A DNA stretch of 64,000 nt from Winogradskyella sp. Its GTDB lineage: Bacteria; Bacteroidota; Bacteroidia; Flavobacteriales; Flavobacteriaceae. The stretch lies in contig JAOEWO010000004.1 of NCBI GenBank assembly GCA_028383925.1, forward strand, positions 1 through 64,000. Reading direction: 5' to 3'. The notes under the pieces are model-generated. The model was not told the DNA's origin. It saw nothing but the letters and a program-made list of their open reading frames with translations, and searched no databases. A program made the position numbers and the translations under genes. Below, piece by piece: positions 17,111-24,937 of this stretch (position 1 is its first letter; every line of letters begins with the position of its first letter).

Positions 17111-17486
17111 AATTAATACGTTAGTTCTTTGAAAATATAAAAACACAGGCTCTTGTTGTAGCAATACTGCACTAGCCTTAGGTGTAAAAAGAGTTCTTTA
17201 AAGCGTTAAGCTTTTTGGGTTGACTTTGTAGTGAAGTATATGCAATATCAGATTAGGTCTGTAAAGCAAATTTTACACCAGTAATCTGGGATAGTTAGCT
17301 GTCCCAGATTATTTAAAAAATTGGTTGCAAACTGCTGCAAAGTAAGTGCAGCCAGTATGAAGCGCATGAAATTGTTTTACCAAAATTGATGTACTCTAAT
17401 GTTAGAAAAAGAATATTTTGGTTTGAAGTAAAATAAAATTAGTCCATTCAGGAAAAACGGAAAGTGTAAGCTTTCCGTTTTTTTAT
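17111..17486 (+). ncRNA. Structured non-coding RNA, copy 2 (about 375 nt)
   Basis: Second member of the tandem pair. It shares with copy 1 the boxA-like GTTCTTTGAAAATATAA (17124-17140), the word GTTGACTTTGTA, the hairpin with loop TTAG (17283-17294 with 17299-17310) and the block from TTGGTTGCAAACTGC to the AGTGCAGCCAGT region. The long-range stem is kept but with different bases: GGTGTAAAA (17181-17189) with TTTTACACC (17271-17279), against CTGCAAAATG/CATTTTGCAG in copy 1. The 5' hairpin changes likewise (GGCT/AGCC at 17148-17151/17174-17177). The strong hairpin carries one A-to-G change that leaves a G-U pair. Sequence between stems differs more, as expected for a structured RNA. Confidence 0.8.
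17455..17486 (+). terminator. Terminator of structured RNA 2
   Basis: A perfect 10-bp stem AAACGGAAAG (17455-17464) / CTTTCCGTTT (17471-17480), loop TGTAAG, then TTTTATTTTA. It may also serve the converging gene at 17509-18012. Confidence 0.88.
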
Positions 17487-17508
17487 TTTAAAGAATTAGT
17501 TAAAATTT

Positions 17509-18012
17509 TTAAAAGTCTGTTGTGCTAAGTAAAGTATCTAAAGCTTCTATTTCAAATTCATACCCCCTTAAAATCAATAAATAACTACCAGTATTTAGAA
17601 GTTTTAAATATGTTGTAGCCTGAAGTTCACTCACACCAATACCTCTAAATATACCATAAGAACCAGATGACAATGTGGCCAAAGACTTACCGTTTATTTT
17701 ATGTAAAAATGTAGTCACTAATGTACCTGCAATAAATACAGGTCCACTTTCCGGATTATTAAAAGTACCAAAACGCAGCGTCTCACCTAGTAAGTTTTGC
17801 AAATATTTTTTTATTAAACAGGTGTCGTTAAAAGAAGAAGATGAAGTGTCTTTATCTTTATAAAACTGTGCTACTTTTCCTAAAATAGAAAGCTGAAAGA
17901 GAGCTGTGTTTTCTTCTTTTAAATGTTTTAAAGCATTTTCTAATTGCGATAGCTCTTGATAGGCTCTAAAATGAATTTGTTTTTGCTTTGTATTGTACTT
18001 ACCTAAAATCAT
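17509..18012 (-). CDS. Hypothetical stress protein with general-stress-protein-like C-terminus
   Basis: A 167-residue soluble protein with no signal peptide. The N-terminal part (to about residue 95) is helical and unrecognised. The C-terminal part, SSGSYGIFRGIGVSELQATTYLKLLNTGSYLLILRGYEFEIEALDTLL, resembles the end of Gsp17M/YflT-like and DUF1269-type proteins, in which a Gly-rich stretch precedes 'G(I/V)xxxxAxxYxxxLxxGxxLLxV'. That likeness is by eye and only moderate. The regulon operator lies upstream on the minus strand, so it is a member of the regulon. Confidence 0.6.
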   Translation of the reverse strand: MILGKYNTKQKQIHFRAYQELSQLENALKHLKEENTALFQLSILGKVAQFYKDKDTSSSSFNDTCLIKKYLQNLLGETLRFGTFNNPESGPVFIAGTLVTTFLHKINGKSLATLSSGSYGIFRGIGVSELQATTYLKLLNTGSYLLILRGYEFEIEALDTLLSTTDF

Positions 18013-18031
18013 TATTAAAAGAAATATAAAT

Positions 18032-18074
18032 CTAAAGTAAGCCTATTTAAAAACAGCGTAAATGATGTAGGTCA
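18032..18074 (-). promoter_or_regulatory. Regulon operator and -7 box for the 17509-18012 gene
   Basis: TGATGTAGGTCA (18063-18074) with minus-strand -7 box TACTTTAG (plus-strand 18032-18039) at the standard offset. Confidence 0.78.
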
Positions 18075-18130
18075 ACTTAAGGTAAAAACTACAATCTCTT
18101 AACTTAAAACAGCTGTAAATTGTTGTAAAC

Positions 18131-18173
18131 TGATCTGCATCATTTTACAAAAGTCCATCTTTATTTATTTTTA
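18131..18173 (+). promoter_or_regulatory. Regulon operator and -7 box for the YtxH-like gene
   Basis: TGATCTGCATCA (18131-18142) and TATTTTTA (18166-18173). It is 68 bp from the divergent operator at 18063. Confidence 0.75.
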
Positions 18174-18210
18174 TAGTATAGAAACATTAACAACTTAAAT
18201 AAGTAATATC

Positions 18211-18540
18211 ATGGAAAACAATAATGGAAATATATTTATGTCTTTTATAACAGGTGCGGCTATTGGCACAGGTCTCGGTATTTTATTTGCACCTTATAAA
18301 GGAAGCGAAACAAGAGAAAAAATAAAGCATACAGTTGCAGATACCACACACGATATTTCGGACCGGTTAAAACATGCCAAAGACGAGCTTACTAAAACTG
18401 CTCACGAAAAAAAGGAAGCATTTGATAAAAAATTAGACGAGACCGTTTCTAACCTAAGCTATAAGGCTGAAGATATTATAAATGCTTTAGAAACGAAACT
18501 TGAAGATCTTAAAAAGAAAAATGCGCAATTGCACAAATAG
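18211..18540 (+). CDS. YtxH domain protein
   Basis: A 109-residue protein with the YtxH pattern. A short N-terminal membrane helix rich in Gly (FMSFITGAAIGTGLGILFAPYKG) ends in the family's 'LFAPxxGxETR' turn (here APYKGSETREKI). A long charged amphipathic helix follows to the C-terminus. Such proteins are membrane-anchored and linked to general stress, with no known enzymatic activity. First of three small genes (18211, 18704, 19052) that probably act together at the membrane. Confidence 0.82.
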   Translation: MENNNGNIFMSFITGAAIGTGLGILFAPYKGSETREKIKHTVADTTHDISDRLKHAKDELTKTAHEKKEAFDKKLDETVSNLSYKAEDIINALETKLEDLKKKNAQLHK

Positions 18541-18703
18541 TGTTTAAACGTTAACATAGCACTAGTAAATCTGTTCTTTTTTGCTCCCGCTCTATTATTA
18601 TTTTAATCACTAGATGTTGAGCAGTCAACACATAAAAAATGATATTAAACTAATTTAAATTATAAGATTGACCTATTTACAGTCTGGCATTAAATAAAAA
18701 CAC

Positions 18704-19048
18704 ATGGCTTTTAACCAATTAAAAGAAACAATTACAGAATTAGATGAAGACACACGCGCGTATTTAAAATATAGCGAATCGTATCTAGAGTTAAAAGTAT
18801 TTAAAATACTGATGAGGCTGGTAACCACTTTTTTTCAAACAGCACTGATTGGGTCAATGTTGCTACTAGCCTTATTTGTTATGTCTATTGCGGTTTCTTA
18901 CGCACTAGGAGAAGCTATTGGCAATACTTGGTATGGCTTTGCAATTGTAGCTTCCTGTTTTATGGTTTTAGCAGTTCTCTTTTACCTACTTCGAAAAAGA
19001 ATTAATGCCCCTTTACTTCGGTTTTTCTCTTCACATTATTTTTTATAG
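18704..19048 (+). CDS. Phage-holin-like/DUF1469 membrane protein
   Basis: A 114-residue protein. It has a helical N-terminus (residues 1-40), then two membrane helices (about 42-70 and 78-100) and a short basic tail. This is the arrangement of the 'phage holin family' (Actinobacteriophage holin III superfamily/DUF1469) proteins that accompany YtxH genes in many stress clusters. Despite the name there is no sign of prophage here. It ends 3 bp before the next gene, so the two are co-transcribed. The Gly-containing first helix (VSYALGEAIGNTWYGF) may mediate packing. Confidence 0.72.
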   Translation: MAFNQLKETITELDEDTRAYLKYSESYLELKVFKILMRLVTTFFQTALIGSMLLLALFVMSIAVSYALGEAIGNTWYGFAIVASCFMVLAVLFYLLRKRINAPLLRFFSSHYFL

Positions 19049-19051
19049 ATT

Positions 19052-19264
19052 ATGACACCAAAATACTACACTTCTTTTAAAGAAATAGATAAAGCACTTA
19101 ACATATTAAAGCTTCAAAAAGCGATAGAAAAAGAGCAGTTAATATTTAACTACCAAAAAGCAAAACACCTACTTTATCCTCAAAATATTGCCAAAGAAGT
19201 TGGTGATATTATTCAGCAAAAACTTATTAATCTGCTTATAAACAAATTTTCTTGGGTGTTTTAA
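19052..19264 (+). CDS. Small hypothetical protein, 70 residues
   Basis: Starts 3 bp after the holin-like gene and is clearly coupled to it. The protein is short, basic and helical (KALNILKLQKAIEKEQLIFNYQKAKHLL) and ends in a hydrophobic, aromatic tail (LLINKFSWVF). I know of similar small genes after YtxH/holin-like pairs in Flavobacteriaceae but cannot assign a function. A terminator-like hairpin follows at 19265-19300. Confidence 0.6.
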   Translation: MTPKYYTSFKEIDKALNILKLQKAIEKEQLIFNYQKAKHLLYPQNIAKEVGDIIQQKLINLLINKFSWVF

Positions 19265-19300
19265 AAACTTAAAAGCTGTTAAACTATTTAAGTTTTTTTA
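19265..19300 (+). terminator. Terminator after the YtxH/holin-like operon
   Basis: AAACTTAAA (19265-19273) pairs with TTTAAGTTT (19287-19295) and is followed by TTTT. Confidence 0.65.
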
Positions 19301-19313
19301 GGATTAAATATTA

Positions 19314-20333
19314 CTAATCACTGAGCAAACTACCATATTCTGTTTTATAGATCTTTACGAGTACAATAAAAAGACTTAATAATAGAGGTCCAAAAATTAC
19401 ACCAATAAAGCCAAATAAAGGGATACCAATAAGTACACCAATAAGGGTAATTAAAGGATGTACATTGTCTAATTTTTTAAGTATATATAACCTAATAAGA
19501 TTATCTGTAGCACTTACTATTGTGGTACTATAAATTAAAATCCCCCAAGCCTGAAACGTATAACCATGAGATAACGTTAGCAAAAATACTGGCAAAATAC
19601 CAATAGATATACCTACAAAAGGAATTAAAGAACCAAAGGTTGTAATAACAAACCAAAACAGGGCATCTTCAATACCAAAAATCAAAAAACCTATAAGCGC
19701 AATAACACCTTGCACCAAAGCTACTAGAGGAATACCTATAGCATTAGATTTTACCATAGCATTTATTTCGCGCGTAACCTCATCCATGTTTTTAGAACTC
19801 ATTGGTAGATAATAACTTAAAAATTGCCCTAGCCTATTTTGGTTAATTAGCATATAATAAAGCAAAAAGTACATTAAGCCTATTGCAATAAACAGATTAA
19901 AAGTATTGCCAGCCATAAATTGTAAATGTTGAGAAAAAAAGGTGGTAACAGCCTGTGTATCTATTTGAGTATTAATTGCAATACCTGTTTTAGTTTCAAA
20001 ATCCTCTATTAAAACTTTAATAGCATCAGTTACCTTTTTACTACTATTAGCTACATTTAAAATCTTATGACCTAACATTAATCCAAAACCAATTAGCGGA
20101 ATTATAACAGCAAAAAAAGAACCCGTTATTATAATTGCGGCAGCCAATGATGGTCGCCAATTATAGGTATATACCATTTTTCTCATTATATTTTTTAGTA
20201 AAACATAAAATGTAATGGCACCTAAAACACCTGAAAAGTATGGTCGTATTTTCCAAAAAATTAAACCCCCTATGCCTGTAATTAAAAGTAGAACAAAAAA
20301 TTGTCATATTATTTTAGACTCAATTTGTATCAT
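19314..20333 (-). pseudogene. AI-2E family transporter with early in-frame stop
   Basis: The 290-residue open frame from 20186 is an AI-2E/PerM-type permease (FMAGNTFNLFIAIGLMYFLLYY, PLVALVQGVIALIGF, FGSLIPFVGISIG, GVLIGIPLFGFIGVIFGPLLLSL). Upstream in the same frame, translation reads MIQIESKII-stop, then QFFVLLLITGIGG and IRPYFSGVLGAITFYVLLK, which is the expected first membrane helix and linker of this family. The stop is TGA (plus-strand TCA at 20304-20306). The natural start at 20333 is 22 bp behind the response-regulator gene, so the two form an operon. Starting at 20186 would lose the first helix. Either the gene is inactivated by one substitution or this is a sequence error. Confidence 0.72.
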
Positions 20334-20354
20334 AAAATTTAGTTTAAAAACCAA

Positions 20355-21425
20355 TTATCCAAAAAGCGCAATGTCCTCTAGTGCTTCTCTATCTTCTATT
20401 ATTATTTTTCTGGCATGGCCAATAGTTATTAAACCTTCGTCCTTAAACTCGGTTAGCATACGTATGGCTGTTTCTGTTGCTGTACCAATAAGACCCGCAA
20501 AATCTTCTCTGGCAATACCAATACCATTAGCTTCATTGTTAAGCAAAATACCTTGCTTATCTATGTCTAATAATGCTTTTGCTACGCGCTGCCTAACCGT
20601 AGAAAAAGCCACATTTACCATTTGCTCTTGTACATTTACCAAATTATTAGAAATAAGGCTCACAAACTTGTTTGCAACTTCTTTATTGGTGTGTATGAGT
20701 GTAGTAAAGTCTGATTTCGGAATTTCATAAAGTTCGGCTTCTTCAAGTATAGCTGCAGATTCTATATAACTACCATGATTAGACAATAACGATAACTGGC
20801 CTACAAAATGACCAGCACTACATAAACCTGTCACAAATTCTTTACCTTTCTCAGTACTTTTATATGTTTTTACGGCTCCCTTTTGAATAAAATATAAAGA
20901 ATTAGCCTTATCACCTTCCATATAAAGGACCGCTCTTTTATTATATTTTTGAGGTGCATAATTTTTAGATAAATGATCTACATCTAAGTATTTTGAAGCA
21001 TCTTCAATAAATTGAGAAACCCCTTCTATAGTTGTAGAAAATTCTTTTTTTAAAAAATCGAATTTTTTTAGCCTAGACTCTATGGCTTCAATTAATTCTG
21101 CCTCACTAAAAGGTTTAGTTAGATAATCATCAGCACCCAAATTCATTCCTTTTCTCATATCTATTTTTTCTGTTTTAGCAGTAAGAAAAATAAATGGGAT
21201 ACACGCTGTTTTGGTGTTTTTGCTTAACTCTTTTAAGACGTCATACCCATCTAATTCGGGCATCATTATATCGCATACAATCACATCTGGAAACAGTTGC
21301 TTTGCTTTTACAAGGCCTATTTTTCCATTTTCGGCTGTGGTTGTTTCGTAACCTACTAGTTTAAGAATGTCTGCTGTATTTTCGCGAACATCTTCATTAT
21401 CTTCTATAATTAATATCTTTTTCAT
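20355..21425 (-). CDS. Response regulator with cNMP-binding and Crp/FNR-type HTH domains
   Basis: A 356-residue fusion. Residues 1-120 are a receiver domain with the acidic pair ED(8-9), phosphoacceptor Asp52 in CDIMMPELDG, Thr in FLTAK and Lys in TKPFS. Residues ~145-265 are a cyclic-nucleotide-binding-like barrel (AVLYMEGDKANSLYFIQKGAVK). Residues ~270-345 are a Crp-type winged helix (IAREDFAGLIGTATETAIRML). The recognition helix keeps the Glu and the Arg four residues later (ETAIR) that read the TGA half-site in CRP and FNR. There is no FNR-type cysteine cluster, so input is probably phosphorylation. It is the best candidate to bind the TGAYnTAGGTCA operators. The LOV-like histidine kinase gene ends 210 bp upstream. 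Confidence 0.9.
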   Translation of the reverse strand: MKKILIIEDNEDVRENTADILKLVGYETTTAENGKIGLVKAKQLFPDVIVCDIMMPELDGYDVLKELSKNTKTACIPFIFLTAKTEKIDMRKGMNLGADDYLTKPFSEAELIEAIESRLKKFDFLKKEFSTTIEGVSQFIEDASKYLDVDHLSKNYAPQKYNKRAVLYMEGDKANSLYFIQKGAVKTYKSTEKGKEFVTGLCSAGHFVGQLSLLSNHGSYIESAAILEEAELYEIPKSDFTTLIHTNKEVANKFVSLISNNLVNVQEQMVNVAFSTVRQRVAKALLDIDKQGILLNNEANGIGIAREDFAGLIGTATETAIRMLTEFKDEGLITIGHARKIIIEDREALEDIALFG

Positions 21426-21560
21426 TTGTGAGTATTTAATGCTCTATTCATTAAAAAACTATATTTTATTTTCAATTTTATATTAAAAATCTAGCAAAGA
21501 CGCAAAGCTGTTTTAGTAAATAGGATTCTTGTTTGTTGTTTGGTTTTATTGACTGAGTTT

Positions 21561-21644
21561 AACTCTTCACTTTTAACTTTTAACTTTTAACTTTTCACTT
21601 TTCACTCTTCACTTTTCACTCTTCACTTTTAACTCCTAACTTTC
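21561..21644. repeat. Twelve degenerate heptamers between the kinase and regulator genes
   Basis: The consensus unit is (A/C)ACT(T/C)(T/C)T: AACTCTT, CACTTTT, AACTTTT three times, CACTTTT, CACTCTT and so on, without gaps for 12 units. The array overlaps the last codons of the kinase gene and fills part of the 210-bp gap before the regulator gene. The rest of that gap shows no operator or terminator that I can support. Confidence 0.85.
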
Positions 21645-24600
21645 ATCTCTATTCTCAACAGGTAAATCAACCCAAAAAGTAGTACCTACATTTATTAGAC
21701 TTTTACAACCTATAGAGCCACCCATAAGCTCTGTGTAGTGTTTAGCAATATTTAACCCTAAACCAGTACCTTCTATATTTACTACATTTTTCGCTCTAAA
21801 AAATCGTTTAAATAAATGACGTTCTTCTTCTTTTGGAATACCAATACCTTGATCTTTAATTTGAATAGTTACCTTATTTTTATTTTGAAAAAGACGAAAC
21901 GATATCTGTTCATTTTCTTCAGAATATTTTGAAGCGTTAGACAATAGGTTGGTAATTATATGACGAAACAGCTTTTGGTCTACATTGGTAAAAAGCGTAT
22001 TGATATCACTTTTAAAATCTATAGTTTGTCCTTCTTTTAACGTTGTACTAATCTCATTGATAACCAATCTTGAAAAAGAAACCAAATCTACACGCTCTAG
22101 AGTGAGCTTAATTTTACCTTCTTCTAGCTTGCTTAAAGAGAGGAAATCATTTAAAATATTGACGAGATGCTTTACATTTTTTTCTATCTGCGATACATAT
22201 TTTTCTCGCTTTAATTCTTTTCCAGCCTCATTTTGTTTACCTATTAAAATTGCTGAGGTAAGTATGGCACTTAAAGGGGTTCTAAACTCGTGCGATGCCA
22301 TAGAAACAAAACGCGATTTTAACTGGTTTAACTCTTGTTCTTTTTTTAGGGCATTTTGTATATTAAACTCAATTTCTTTTTGCTCTGAAATATCGTTATA
22401 AACCATTAAAGCATTAATTATTTGATTATTCTCATCAAACAAAGGAGCCGTATTTACAGAAAAATATCTGTTTTTATATTCAATCTCAAATGAGAGATGC
22501 TCACCAGATAGTGTTTTTAAAATATCTGTTTTTATTCTTGCTTTTCGTTCTTCAGCAAAGACCGATACATCATCTATGGTCATACCATCAAAGAGGAGTG
22601 GTTTTAAACCTAATTGCTCTAAAGCTTCACCTTCTGCTAAGACTAATTGCAAATCTTTATCCATTACGGCTATAAATCCTTTTGGAAAATTTTTTGCTAC
22701 AGCAGCTGTAAGCGCTTTACTTGTAAGCGCCTCACCTTCTGCCTGTTTAGTTATAAGTATCTGATCTTCGAGATTTAAATTAGATTCTACTAGTTTTTGA
22801 ACTGTTGCCATCACTTCTTGCGTACGCTCTTGCACTTTTTCTTCTAGCTTCTGTGCATACTGTTCTAACTGTTTTTTACTCTGTTTTAAAGCATTGGTAT
22901 TTTGTTGTTTCTCTATAGCTACACTTGCTAAATAGGTCATATCTAAAATAATATCCATTTCCTTATCACTCGGTTTTCTTTTGCTATTTGTATAAATAGC
23001 AAAAACACCAAGAACAAAATTTTTGGACGACATAATAGGAAACGACCAACAAGATTTTAATCCGTTTTTTAAGGGTATTACTTTATAATCTTCCCAAAGT
23101 TTATTGTTTTTAATATCATCTACAATAACTTGCTTTTTAAAAAAGGCTGCAGTACCACAAGACCCAACCTTAGGCCCTATAGTAACACCTTCTATAAATT
23201 GGCTAACTACTTTTGGTAAATTTGGTGCACATAATTTATACAAACTTTTAGTCTCTTTATTTAGTAAGAGTATAGATGCCTTACTATTTTCTATATGCGA
23301 TTCTACAGTTTCAATAATTGTATTGCCTATACTTTTTAATGCCTTGTCTTTTGTTATTAATTCTAATACATTTCTAATTTGGCTTTTAAATTGTTCTTCT
23401 TTTATTCTGTAAGAAACATCGTTTTGCACACCTATAAAATTAGTTAATTCTTTGTCTTCATTGTGCACTGGTGTTATAACTATTTCGTTCCAAAATAGGC
23501 TACCATCTTTTTTATAATTACGCAATATAACTTTGCAAGATTTACCTTTTTTAATGGCATTTTTAATTATGGTAATTTCTTTTTGATCGCGATCATCGTC
23601 TTGTAAGAAATTACAATTTTTACCATAAACCTCTTCTTTAGTATAACCTGTTAACTTTACAAAAGCGTTGTTGCAATAAACAATGGGTGTGCCGCGTTGT
23701 TTTGCATCTGCAATTAAAATACTATTATCAGCAGATGCGAGGGCATTATTTCTTATTTTAAGTAATGCTTCTTGAGCTTTGTTAGCTGTTACGTCTCTAA
23801 CAATAGATAGAACACTATCATTATTAAGTGGTGCAATTCTTGCTTCAAAACACTTTATACTATCCTTAACTTTTAGTTGATATTCTACTAGTTGTATTTG
23901 CTTCGTTTTTGCTGTTTTTTGTAGTGTTTCTCGTAATTTTTTATGAGTATGTGGAGGTAAAACATCTTTCATGTTTTTACCAATAACAGTGTTTGGTGGC
24001 ACTATTAATAATGCTGCTTTGGGAGCATAAAAATCGAGATAATTACCATCATAATCTTGAATAAACATCATATCTGGTATGGCTTCTAACAGCGCTTTTG
24101 TTTTGGCTTTGTTTGCTATTAAATTAAACTCTAGCTCTTTTTGCAAAGTCACATCTGTTATAAAACCTTCAATAGCATCTAAATTGCCATTATCATCAAA
24201 AATACCTTGCCCTAGTTCTTGTAAATATTTAATATTTCCTGTTTTGTCTTTAATACGAAAATTTAGTTTAAAAGGGGTTTTATTATTAATTGCTTCTTGG
24301 GTAGTCGTCCAAACTTGGTCTTGATCTTCTTTAAAAGTGATATGCGAAAAATGAACAGTGCCATTTAAAAATTCTTTAGCAGTATAACCTGTTATTTTGT
24401 GGCATCCTTGGCTAATGTATTCCATCGTCCAATCTCTATCATTTTTAGAACGATATACTATGCCTTGTAGGTTATTAATTAGACCGTCATATTTTCGGTT
24501 ACTTTCTAAAAGCGCTTTATTGGTTTGTTTAATTTTTAATAAATTATCTGTATGGTTACTAGTGTCTCTAAGAAAAACAATACCCACATTTTTATCATTA

Positions 24601-24914
24601 ATCGCTGTTGTATTTAATTTAATTTCTAGACTAAATTGTGTCGTATCGATTTTAATTCCTATGACATCTAAATGTTTACAAAGAGTTGTATTTTTTAGAT
24701 TTAAGATGTATTTTTTAAGCTCTGTTCTATAGGTATCTACAATAAGAATATCTATATTTTTTGCTAATAAAGCATCTGCATTATAACCAAACAGGTTTTT
24801 ACATGCTGGGTTTGCCATTAAAATAGTACCATCATTACTAACTACCAAAACACCATCAGCTGTTGCTTTAAACATACTTTGAAAAAGGCCTACGTTTTTT
24901 AGATTCCCTATCAT
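21636..24914 (-). CDS. Multi-PAS/GAF histidine kinase with LOV-like domain
   Basis: A 1092-residue cytosolic kinase without membrane helices. Approximate domain order: PAS (10-120), PAS (140-260), PAS (265-375), LOV-like PAS (390-505), GAF (515-670), coiled coil (670-720), PAS (735-845), HisKA (865-930, SMASHEFRTPLSA with the phosphorylatable His), HATPase (980-1085, N box NLLSNASKYS, then DQGIGIP, GTGLGLNIA). The fourth PAS has GKNCNFLQ at ~431-438 (LOV consensus GRNCRFLQ, with the photoactive Cys), NYKKDGSLFWNE and IGVQNDVS, which carry the expected flavin-contacting Asn and Gln. It is co-oriented with and 24 bp behind the MscS gene and lies upstream of the response regulator, its likely partner. 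Confidence 0.9.
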   Translation of the reverse strand: MIGNLKNVGLFQSMFKATADGVLVVSNDGTILMANPACKNLFGYNADALLAKNIDILIVDTYRTELKKYILNLKNTTLCKHLDVIGIKIDTTQFSLEIKLNTTAINDKNVGIVFLRDTSNHTDNLLKIKQTNKALLESNRKYDGLINNLQGIVYRSKNDRDWTMEYISQGCHKITGYTAKEFLNGTVHFSHITFKEDQDQVWTTTQEAINNKTPFKLNFRIKDKTGNIKYLQELGQGIFDDNGNLDAIEGFITDVTLQKELEFNLIANKAKTKALLEAIPDMMFIQDYDGNYLDFYAPKAALLIVPPNTVIGKNMKDVLPPHTHKKLRETLQKTAKTKQIQLVEYQLKVKDSIKCFEARIAPLNNDSVLSIVRDVTANKAQEALLKIRNNALASADNSILIADAKQRGTPIVYCNNAFVKLTGYTKEEVYGKNCNFLQDDDRDQKEITIIKNAIKKGKSCKVILRNYKKDGSLFWNEIVITPVHNEDKELTNFIGVQNDVSYRIKEEQFKSQIRNVLELITKDKALKSIGNTIIETVESHIENSKASILLLNKETKSLYKLCAPNLPKVVSQFIEGVTIGPKVGSCGTAAFFKKQVIVDDIKNNKLWEDYKVIPLKNGLKSCWSFPIMSSKNFVLGVFAIYTNSKRKPSDKEMDIILDMTYLASVAIEKQQNTNALKQSKKQLEQYAQKLEEKVQERTQEVMATVQKLVESNLNLEDQILITKQAEGEALTSKALTAAVAKNFPKGFIAVMDKDLQLVLAEGEALEQLGLKPLLFDGMTIDDVSVFAEERKARIKTDILKTLSGEHLSFEIEYKNRYFSVNTAPLFDENNQIINALMVYNDISEQKEIEFNIQNALKKEQELNQLKSRFVSMASHEFRTPLSAILTSAILIGKQNEAGKELKREKYVSQIEKNVKHLVNILNDFLSLSKLEEGKIKLTLERVDLVSFSRLVINEISTTLKEGQTIDFKSDINTLFTNVDQKLFRHIITNLLSNASKYSEENEQISFRLFQNKNKVTIQIKDQGIGIPKEEERHLFKRFFRAKNVVNIEGTGLGLNIAKHYTELMGGSIGCKSLINVGTTFWVDLPVENRDES

Positions 24915-24937
24915 TTTATTACACTAATTAGTTGGTT

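Noticed and set aside
16655-17486. tmRNA, RNase P RNA or 6S RNA
   Set aside because: I see no tRNA-like ends or tag frame, no RNase P core motifs and no long 6S-type bubble, and two tandem copies with regulated promoters would be odd for these.
18704-19048. Prophage evidence from the holin-like gene
   Set aside because: No other phage gene is near; this family is common in chromosomal stress operons.
20215-20730. 171-codon plus-strand frame
   Set aside because: It overlaps the response regulator and the permease frame antisense, and has no family features or promoter.
20355-21425. FNR-type oxygen sensor
   Set aside because: There is no N-terminal cysteine cluster; the N-terminus is a receiver domain.
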